Source of the DNA: an uncultured Clostridium sp.
Lineage (GTDB): Bacteria; Bacillota; Clostridia; TANB77; CAG-508
Assembly (NCBI GenBank): GCA_900555615.1
Contig: USMB01000015.1
Span: 1-34,453 of the forward strand
DNA: 34,453 nucleotides
Direction of reading: 5' to 3'
Under the pieces are notes generated by a model that had not been told where the DNA came from, searched no databases, and saw only the letters and a list, made by a program, of their open reading frames with translations. The position numbers and the translations under genes are program-made. Shown here in pieces: positions 23,005 to 29,899 of the stretch (positions are counted from its first letter, which is position 1; the number at the start of each line of letters is the position of its first letter).

Positions 23005-23574
23005 ATGAACTTAAAAGAACAAATAGAAAAATATGAACCATATAATGAGCAAGAAGCAAAAGATAAAGAAACTATGTAAAAATACATAAATACTTTTGAT
23101 GATGTATTAACTAGAAACAATGAGTTTGGGCATTTTACAGCATCATCATGGGTAGTAAATAAAGAAAGAACAAAAGTGTTAATGATATATCACAATATTT
23201 ACAAATCATGGTCATGGACAGGTGGACATGCTGATGGCGAATCAGATTTATTACAAACTGCAATCCGTGAATTAAAAGAAGAAACAGGAATTAAAAATGT
23301 AAAAATACTTGATGATAATATTTTTTCTTTAGAAATTATATGTGTTGATGGTCATGTAAAAAGAGGAAAATGTGTATCTTCACATGTACATTTAAATTTG
23401 ACATATCTATTAGAAGTGGACGAAAATGAAGACTTAAAAATAAAAGAAGATGAAAACAGCGGAGTTAGATGGGTAAATATAGAAGATGTAGAAAAAGTTG
23501 TTACTGAAAAATGGGTAGCAGAAAATGTGTATAGAAAATTAAATGAGAAATTAAAAAATATAAAGGAAGCGTAG
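23005..23574 (+). pseudogene. Nudix hydrolase with an in-frame UAA
   Basis: From the ATG at 23005 (AAGGAG upstream) the frame gives 24 residues, hits UAA at 23077-23079, and stays open in the same frame to 23574: 190 codons in all. A single C-to-T change in a CAA codon would explain it. The Nudix box is complete: GGHADGESDLLQTAIRELKEETGI (about 73-96). The family hydrolyses nucleoside diphosphate-linked compounds. As read, only a shortened protein could be made from an internal start (23176), which would lose the first strands of the fold. Lying between two HAM1-like genes, it suggests a nucleotide clean-up group. Confidence 0.8.
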
Positions 23575-23577
23575 AAA

Positions 23578-24174
23578 ATGAAAGTATTATTTGCAACAAC
23601 AAATCCAGCAAAAGTAAACAAATACAAAGAGGCTTTAGAGCAAAAAGGAATAGAGCTAATTACATTAAAGGACTTAGATGTAAAATTGACTATTGTAGAG
23701 AGCGGAAAAAATGCAATAGAAAATGCATATATAAAGGCAAAAACATATTATGATGCAACTAAAATTCCTACAATCGGAATGGACAACAATTTATTTATAG
23801 AGGATTTGCCAAAAGAGAAACAACCAGGAACTTATGTACGTAGAGTAAATGGAAAAGAATTAAATGATGAAGAAATGATAGAACATTATACTAAATTGGT
23901 CAAAGAAAATGGTGGGAACTTGAAAGCAAAATGGGTTTATGGAATGGTAGTTTGTAGTGATAAAGGAACAGCACAATTTTCATGGACAAAAGATCATTTT
24001 TATTTTGTGGATAAGCCATGTGAAAAGATAAATAGAGGATACCCACTTGATTCGATAAGTATCATACCAGAATTTAATAAATATTTGGCAGAATTAACAG
24101 ACAAAGAAAAAGAGGAATATAGGAAAAAAGATAATATAGAAGAAGTGGCAAAATTTGTAGTAGAAAATTGCTAA
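23578..24174 (+). CDS. HAM1/RdgB-like non-canonical purine NTP pyrophosphatase (copy 2)
   Basis: 198 aa, diverged from copy 1. FATTNPAKVNKYKEALEQKGIELITLKDL at the start is the classical HAM1 N-terminus, with IGMDNNLFIEDLPKEKQPGTYVRRV in the middle and GYPLDSISIIPEFNKYLAELTDKEKEEY at the end. GGAAG precedes the ATG, three bases after the Nudix stop. Its last codons (TGC TAA) form part of the left arm of a GGACCGACCCC repeat, so the repeat has been absorbed into the gene end. The role is probably hydrolysis of deaminated or otherwise altered NTPs. Confidence 0.8.
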   Translation: MKVLFATTNPAKVNKYKEALEQKGIELITLKDLDVKLTIVESGKNAIENAYIKAKTYYDATKIPTIGMDNNLFIEDLPKEKQPGTYVRRVNGKELNDEEMIEHYTKLVKENGGNLKAKWVYGMVVCSDKGTAQFSWTKDHFYFVDKPCEKINRGYPLDSISIIPEFNKYLAELTDKEKEEYRKKDNIEEVAKFVVENC

Positions 24175-24200
24175 AAAAAGGACCGACCCCAAATTAGCAA
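24168..24200 (+). repeat. GGACCGACCCC-type repeat, single copy with perfect 7-bp arms
   Basis: TTGCTAA (24168-24174) and TTAGCAA (24194-24200) are perfect inverted arms around AAAAAGGACCGACCCCAAA. The left arm contains the stop codon of the HAM1-like gene, and the right arm runs into the ribosome site of mutL. Confidence 0.85.
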
Positions 24201-24210
24201 GGAGGAAAAA

Positions 24211-25914
24211 ATGGGTAACATTGTATTATTAGATGATTTAACAATTAATAAAATTGCAGCAGGCGAAGTAATAGAAAGACCTGCTAATGTAGTAAAAGAG
24301 CTAGTAGAAAACTCAATAGATGCTGGTGCAACTAATATAATAATCGAAATTAGAAATGGTGGAAAGTCTTTAATTAAAATAGTTGATAATGGTAAAGGAA
24401 TTTCTGCTGATGATATTCCTTTAGCACTTGAAAGACATGCTACTAGTAAGATTAGAAAAGTTGAGGATTTGGAAAATACATATTCTATGGGGTTCAGAGG
24501 TGAGGCTTTAGCTAGTATTTCTTCAATTTCTACACTTACTATGATGACTAAGACTAAGGATGAAAATGGAACTAAGGTTATTGCAGAAGCTGGAGAGATT
24601 GTAAGTGTTGAAGAAGTTGGAGTGCCAGTTGGTACTACAATTATGGTTGAGAATTTATTTTTTAATACTCCTGTAAGATATAAATTTTTGAAAAATGATG
24701 CTACTGAATTTAAATATATAAAAGATTGGGTTCAAAAAGCAGCTTTATCCGAAATTAATGTTTCTTTCAAATTGATAAATGATGGTAAGACTGTTTTTCA
24801 AACAAATGGAAGCGGAAATATTAGAGATATTATTTATTTATTGTATGGAAAAGAAATTGAGAAGAACTTACTTGATGTTAATTATGAAAGTGATAATATT
24901 AAAGTTATAGGTGTGATTGGAAATACAACTATTGCTAGAGATAATAGAAAATGTCAAATTTTATTTTTGAATAATAGAAATATTAAAAATCAGATGTTGA
25001 CCAATAGTGCTGACCAAGCATTTAAAGGAGCAACAGGTATAGGAAAATATGGATTTTTCATTTTAAATTTGGAAATGCCAGCAAGTTACTATGATGTAAA
25101 TGTTCATCCAACTAAGATGGAAGTTAGATTCAAAGATGAAGATAAACTTTATAAAATATTTTATCATGCTATAAAAAGTGCAATGCTTAAAAGTGAATTC
25201 TTGGATAATTCAGGTGAGACTCAAAAAGAAGAGAAAGAAGAACAAAAAAGAGAAAAATATATTGAAAATGAATTAGAATTTTTGACAAATCGCGTTGAAA
25301 CAAAAGCACCAGTTGAATTGATTAATAGAGAAAGTGAAAGAGAGATAGAATATCAATATGTGGGGATTTTATTTAGAACATATATTATTATTCAAATTGA
25401 TGATGATATGTTCTTAATTGACCAACATGCAGCACATGAAAGAATATTATATGAACAAATAAAAGAAAATTATAAAAATCACATTCAAAATAATAGTCAA
25501 TTAATGATTATGCCAGAAATTTTTAATTTGTCACATAAAGAAATGGAATTTGTAAAAATAAATATAGAGTTGTTTAAAGAAACAGGATTTGATATAGAGA
25601 TTTTCGGAGAAAATTCTATTAAAATAAATGGAGTTCCAGATATCGAATATAAAGTAAGTAGTAGAAATATATTTTTAGATGTATTAGATGAAATGCTTAC
25701 AAATGAGAGAAGTACAAGTAAAGATGTAGAAGAAAGATTTATTGCCACAGTTGCCTGCAAAGCTGCAGTAAAGGCACATATGGATTTAACAAGACAAGAG
25801 GTAGATAATTTAATTACAAGATTATTGAAATTGAAAAATCCGTTTACCTGTCCACATGGAAGACCAACTACTATAAAATTTAATAAAAACGAATTATTTA
25901 AAGATTTTAAGTAA
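24211..25914 (+). CDS. mutL: DNA mismatch repair protein MutL
   Basis: 567 aa. The GHKL ATPase start is typical: IAAGEVIERPANVVKELVENSIDAGA (residues 16-40), DNGKGI (59-64) and GFRGEAL (94-100). After an acidic linker (about 330-380) the C-terminal domain has the nicking-endonuclease motif DQHAAHERILYE (about 402-413), with ACKAAV and CPHGRP, so this is a nuclease-type MutL. It links MutS to strand incision. mutS, usually adjacent, is not in view. AAGGAGG follows directly on the repeat and precedes the ATG. A terminator closes the run that began at rlmD. Confidence 0.95.
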   Translation: MGNIVLLDDLTINKIAAGEVIERPANVVKELVENSIDAGATNIIIEIRNGGKSLIKIVDNGKGISADDIPLALERHATSKIRKVEDLENTYSMGFRGEALASISSISTLTMMTKTKDENGTKVIAEAGEIVSVEEVGVPVGTTIMVENLFFNTPVRYKFLKNDATEFKYIKDWVQKAALSEINVSFKLINDGKTVFQTNGSGNIRDIIYLLYGKEIEKNLLDVNYESDNIKVIGVIGNTTIARDNRKCQILFLNNRNIKNQMLTNSADQAFKGATGIGKYGFFILNLEMPASYYDVNVHPTKMEVRFKDEDKLYKIFYHAIKSAMLKSEFLDNSGETQKEEKEEQKREKYIENELEFLTNRVETKAPVELINRESEREIEYQYVGILFRTYIIIQIDDDMFLIDQHAAHERILYEQIKENYKNHIQNNSQLMIMPEIFNLSHKEMEFVKINIELFKETGFDIEIFGENSIKINGVPDIEYKVSSRNIFLDVLDEMLTNERSTSKDVEERFIATVACKAAVKAHMDLTRQEVDNLITRLLKLKNPFTCPHGRPTTIKFNKNELFKDFK

Positions 25915-25920
25915 ATAAAA

Positions 25921-25957
25921 AAATGAACTAATTAAAAAATTCATAATTAGTTCATTT
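25921..25957 (+). terminator. Intrinsic terminator of mutL
   Basis: AAATGAACTAATT (25921-25933) and AATTAGTTCATTT (25945-25957) are perfect 13-base arms around an 11-base loop. Confidence 0.85.
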
Positions 25958-26003
25958 CTTATGATATAAAAATCTTGTAAAAAATTTTATATGAGGGATA
26001 ATT

Positions 26004-26563
26004 ATGTATTATAGTAATGGAAATTATGAAGCATTTGCAAAACCAAGAAAACCTGAAGGAGTAGATGAAAAATCTGCTTATTTAGTAGGTTCTGGATTAG
26101 CATCATTAGCAGCTGCATGTTTTCTTGTAAGAGATGGTCAAATGAAAAAAAGGCTTTATTAGTCGTGGCGGAAGGAAAATGGAGAATCACTTTGAATGTT
26201 TATGGGACTTATTCCGTTCTATACCTTCATTAGAAACAGAAGGGGCTTCTGTATTAGATGAATACTATTGGTTAATGAGTTGGACAATAAATAGACAACT
26301 ACATTTCAAAGATCAACCAAAAGACCAATTGGTTGTATGGGTATATGGATTGTTTACAAATTTTATGCCAAGAACAGCAGGAGATAGACCAAAAGTTGTT
26401 CCAGAAGGATGCAGAAATTTTGCATTTTTAGGTCAATTTGCAGATACTGTAAGAGATACTGTATTTACCACAGATGGCTGCAAATATTGCTTTAAAATCA
26501 GGATTAAAAAAAGTTTCTGGTACGATTGTAGAAGAATTATTAGAAAGGTATAATTTGATATAA
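26004..26563 (+). pseudogene. ohyA: Oleate hydratase, reduced to four joined fragments
   Basis: Pieces of one gene remain in order. They are: MYYSNGNYEAFAKPRKPEGVDEKSAYLVGSGLASLAAACFLVRDGQMK (N-terminal FAD site); then, in another frame, RGGRKMENHFECLWDLFRSIPSLE...DEYYWL; then a jump to MSWTINRQLHFKDQPKDQLVVWVYGLF; then FMPRTAGDRPKVVPEG...GQFADTVRDTVFTTD; and, after another shift, a C-terminal piece ALKSGLKKVSGTIVEELLERYNLI. About 190 of nearly 590 codons survive. The intact enzyme adds water to the double bond of oleic acid. The two largest losses keep the frame. No function can remain. Confidence 0.88.
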
Positions 26564-26591
26564 TTTTAGCATATAAATTAAAAATTTTAAT
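26559..26591 (+). promoter_or_regulatory. feoAB extended -10 promoter and AT-rich palindrome
   Basis: TGATATAAT (26556-26564) is an extended -10 lying over the end of the ohyA remnant. ATTAAAAATTTTAAT (26577-26591) is a perfect palindrome just past the expected start point, where an operator could sit. It is unlike the GTTAAC palindrome at 32647. Confidence 0.4.
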
Positions 26592-26602
26592 ATATATGTA
26601 AT

Positions 26603-26845
26603 ATGAAAATACAATGTAATTTATCAGATTTGAAAATTGGACAAAAAGGGCGAGTATTAAGAATAGAAGGAACAAATAGAGCAATTAAGAGGCATCTTTT
26701 AGATATGGGAATAACAAAAGGAGTAATAATAACTATTAAAAAAATTGCACCAATGGGAGACCCTATTGATATAAGTTTAAGAGATTACGAATTATGTATT
26801 CGTAAAGAAGACTTAGCTAAGATAAAAGTTGAAGTAATAAACTAA
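26603..26845 (+). CDS. feoA: Ferrous iron transport protein FeoA
   Basis: 80 aa with the SH3-like FeoA fold: LSDLKIGQKGRVLRIEG, then RHLLDMGITKGVIITIKKIAPMGDPIDISLRDYELCIRKEDLAKI. It is a small cytosolic partner of FeoB. There is no Shine-Dalgarno site ahead of its ATG (the bases before it are nearly all A and T), which is unusual in this window; initiation may be leaderless-like or weak. feoB follows after 12 bases with a strong site. Confidence 0.9.
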   Translation: MKIQCNLSDLKIGQKGRVLRIEGTNRAIKRHLLDMGITKGVIITIKKIAPMGDPIDISLRDYELCIRKEDLAKIKVEVIN

Positions 26846-26857
26846 GGAGGATGCAAA

Positions 26858-28882
26858 ATGAAAATTGTTCTAGTTGGAAATCAAAATAGTGGAAAAACCA
26901 CTTTATTCAATACTTTAACAGGAATGAATGCCAAGATTGGAAACTGGCCTGGAGTAACAATAGAAAAAAAGGTAGGAATTATAAAAAATACAGATTATGA
27001 GTTAGTTGATTTACCTGGCATTTATTCTTTAAGTCCATATAGTATAGAAGAAGAGGTCTCAAAAAGGTTTATATTAGAGGAAAAGCCAGATGTAATTATC
27101 AATATTATTGATAGTACATCGTTGGAAAGAAGCCTATATCTAACAACACAATTATTAGAACTTGATTGTAAAATAATAGTAGCTTTAAATATGGTTGATA
27201 TATTAGAAAAAAAGGGATTTATTATAAATGAAAAAGAACTAGAAAGAAGTTTGCAGACTAAAGTTTTAAAGATATCAGCATTAAAAGGAACAGGAATAGA
27301 TAGGTTGATTATTGAAATTGGAGAACCTAATAAAAAGAGAAATTTGAGTTTTTATGATGTACAAACAGAGCAAAAAATTAAACAAAAAGAGTCAGAATTA
27401 CAAATTCCAAATAAAAGGTTTGTTGCAATAAAACAATTAGAAGAAGATAGTGAATTTGAAGAAATAATTGCAACAGAAAGATATGATTTTATAGAAAATA
27501 TAAAAAAGAATGTAATAATAAAAAATGTAAGCAAATCACAAGAAAATATGTCAGATAAGTTGGACAAAGTATTTTTAAATAAGTGGCTTGCTTTTCCTAT
27601 ATTTGTTGGAATAATGTTTTATGTATATTATTTATCTGTGGGAGTTGTAGGTAGATTTACTGTGGATTTTATATCCCAAGCAATACAATACTTAAGCCAA
27701 AATGTTAGAGTATTGTTAGAAAATTTAAATGTATCAGAATGGATAAATAGTTTGATTGTTGATGGAATTATAGCTGGAGTTGGCTCAGTACTTGGATTTA
27801 TTCCACAATTAATAATATTATTTACATGTATATCTGTTTTAGAAACAACAGGGTATATGTCAAGAATAGCATTATTGCTGGATAAAATTTTTAGAAAAAT
27901 TGGGTTGAGCGGAAAAAGTTTAATCCCATTTATAATCGGTTCAGGCTGTAGTGTCCCTGGTATTATGGGAACACGAATTATAGAAAATTCTAATGAAAGA
28001 GAAATGACTACAATTCTAACTCCATTTATTCCATGTAGTGCTAAATTACCGGTAATTGCAATGTTTTCTGGATATTTTTTTGATAAATATTCTGGACTAG
28101 TCTCTGCATCTTTATACTTTTTGGCAATAACTATTATAATCTTAAGTGCAATGGTTATGAAAAAATGGATTTATAAAAAAAATAATAGTACATATATTTC
28201 TGAATTACCTGAATATAAGCTCCCTAGTGCTAAATATGTCTTTAAAGATGTATTTGATAAAACAATTTCATTTATAAAAAGAGCAGGAAGTGTTATTTTA
28301 ATGTGTTCAATAATTATTTGGTTTTTACTTTCTTTTTCTTTTAAATTTGAATATGGAGTAAATGTTGAAAACAGTATACTTTCATGGATCGGAAGAGCAA
28401 TTTCTTGGATATTTTATCCAATGCTAGGTGTTAACAGTTGGGGTGCAACAGTTTCTACTATTCAAGGACTTGCGGCAAAAGAACAGGTAATATCATCAAT
28501 GACTGTAATTGCAGGACTTTCAGAAGAGGCAAGTGGACAAATTTTTAAAACAGGAATTTTTAGCTTTTTTACACCAGCTTCAGCATATGCTTTTATGGTA
28601 TTTAATTTATTTAGTGCACCATGTTTTGGAGCTATTGGAGCACTGGAAAAGGAACTTGGAACATTTGAGAAAATGCTAAAAGTAGTTATTTTTCAAATTG
28701 TATTTGCATGGAGTTTAGCAGTATTGATTTATCAAGTTGGAAGTAGAATTGAAAATGGAAGCTTTAATATTTGGAATTTCATTATATTAGTAATCATAGG
28801 GTTAATATTTTTTATGTTAATAACTTCAAAACAAAAATGCAGTCAGTGTGAAGGATGTAGAAAATGTATTGATATGAAATGA
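26858..28882 (+). CDS. feoB: Ferrous iron transporter FeoB
   Basis: 674 aa. The N-terminal G domain has G1 GNQNSGKT (7-14), G3 DLPGIYSL and G4 NMVD, followed by the helical GDI region (about 165-235). The membrane half has two Gate motifs (SVLETTGYMSRIALLLDKIFRKIGLSGKSLIPFIIGSGCSVPGIMGTR and the later GLAAKEQVISSM) and about ten membrane segments. The tail ends in KCSQCEGCRKC, a Cys cluster likely to bind iron or an Fe-S centre. It carries Fe2+ into the cell under low-oxygen conditions. TAAGGAGG precedes the ATG. No feoC follows; a terminator comes 38 bases after the stop. Confidence 0.95.
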   Translation: MKIVLVGNQNSGKTTLFNTLTGMNAKIGNWPGVTIEKKVGIIKNTDYELVDLPGIYSLSPYSIEEEVSKRFILEEKPDVIINIIDSTSLERSLYLTTQLLELDCKIIVALNMVDILEKKGFIINEKELERSLQTKVLKISALKGTGIDRLIIEIGEPNKKRNLSFYDVQTEQKIKQKESELQIPNKRFVAIKQLEEDSEFEEIIATERYDFIENIKKNVIIKNVSKSQENMSDKLDKVFLNKWLAFPIFVGIMFYVYYLSVGVVGRFTVDFISQAIQYLSQNVRVLLENLNVSEWINSLIVDGIIAGVGSVLGFIPQLIILFTCISVLETTGYMSRIALLLDKIFRKIGLSGKSLIPFIIGSGCSVPGIMGTRIIENSNEREMTTILTPFIPCSAKLPVIAMFSGYFFDKYSGLVSASLYFLAITIIILSAMVMKKWIYKKNNSTYISELPEYKLPSAKYVFKDVFDKTISFIKRAGSVILMCSIIIWFLLSFSFKFEYGVNVENSILSWIGRAISWIFYPMLGVNSWGATVSTIQGLAAKEQVISSMTVIAGLSEEASGQIFKTGIFSFFTPASAYAFMVFNLFSAPCFGAIGALEKELGTFEKMLKVVIFQIVFAWSLAVLIYQVGSRIENGSFNIWNFIILVIIGLIFFMLITSKQKCSQCEGCRKCIDMK

Positions 28883-28919
28883 AAAGCTTGAATTTGACGA
28901 TGATTGGGAAGTATAAAAG

Positions 28920-28945
28920 AAGCACAAAAAATATTGTGCTTTTTT
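28920..28945 (+). terminator. Intrinsic terminator of feoAB
   Basis: AAGCACAA (28920-28927) and TTGTGCTT (28934-28941) with a six-base A/T loop, running into T6. Confidence 0.8.
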
Positions 28946-28992
28946 ATTTTGTGTGCTAAAATAATGCTAGAAGAAAAAGAAGGAAGATAAAT

Positions 28993-29880
28993 ATGGAAAA
29001 ACAAATACCACAATTTTTAAAAGATTTATTAATTGAGCAATATGGAGAAGAAATATCAGCCAAAATAGAAAATGGATATAAAGCTCAAAGACCAGTAACT
29101 TTAAGAGTAAATAATTTAAAAACATCATTGGAAAAAGCAAAAGAAAAATTAGATGAAGCTCAAATTGAATATGAAACTATTTCATGGTATGAAAAGGCTT
29201 TAATTATAAAAAATGTGAGAGAAGAAGAGATAAGAAAACTTGAAATATATGAGAATGGAGAAATATATTTACAAAGTTTGTCATCAATGTTGCCACCAAT
29301 CATATTAGAACCAAAAGCTGGAGAAAATATATTAGACATGACAGCGGCACCTGGAGGAAAAACTACAGAAATAGCAGCATTAACAGAAAATAAAGCATAT
29401 ATAACAGCATGCGAAAAAAATAAAATAAGAGCAGAAAGATTAAAATTTAATTTACAAAAACAAGGTGTAAAATCAGCAAATATAATGGTAGAAGATGCGA
29501 GAAAATTAAGCGATTATTTTTCATTTGATAAAATCTTATTGGATGCACCATGTAGTGGAAGTGGAACAGAAAATATATTTGATAAAAACTTTAGCAAAGA
29601 ATTAGTAGAAAGATCAGTAAAATTTCAAGAAGAATTACTAAGCAAAGCATTAAAAATATTAAAACCAGGTGGAGAAATGGTATATTCAACATGTTCTATT
29701 TTAAAACAAGAAAACGAGAAAGTTTTAGAAAGAGTGTTATCAAAAGGAAATGCTCAAATAGAGCCAATAACAGTACAAGATATTGAAATATTACCAAGTA
29801 AAATTGCAGGAACAATTACTGTGTGCCCAACAGAAAACTATGAAGGATTTTTTATAGCAAAAATAAAAAAATTAAGATAA
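28993..29880 (+). CDS. RsmB/NOP (NSUN)-family RNA cytosine-5 methyltransferase
   Basis: 295 aa. It has RPVTLRVNNLKTS at the start, the S-adenosylmethionine site LDMTAAPGGKTTEIAAL (about 115-131), and the two catalytic cysteines in DAPCSGSG (about 184-191) and YSTCSI (about 232-237). It makes 5-methylcytosine in RNA, probably 16S rRNA (RsmB or RsmF type). The protein is short: the extra N- and C-terminal RNA-binding domains of RsmB/RsmF are absent, as in other compact clostridial members, so the exact target is unsure. GGAAGAT stands ahead of the ATG. mgtA follows after 19 bases. Confidence 0.87.
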   Translation: MEKQIPQFLKDLLIEQYGEEISAKIENGYKAQRPVTLRVNNLKTSLEKAKEKLDEAQIEYETISWYEKALIIKNVREEEIRKLEIYENGEIYLQSLSSMLPPIILEPKAGENILDMTAAPGGKTTEIAALTENKAYITACEKNKIRAERLKFNLQKQGVKSANIMVEDARKLSDYFSFDKILLDAPCSGSGTENIFDKNFSKELVERSVKFQEELLSKALKILKPGGEMVYSTCSILKQENEKVLERVLSKGNAQIEPITVQDIEILPSKIAGTITVCPTENYEGFFIAKIKKLR

Positions 29881-29899
29881 ATTTTAGGGGGAAATACAA

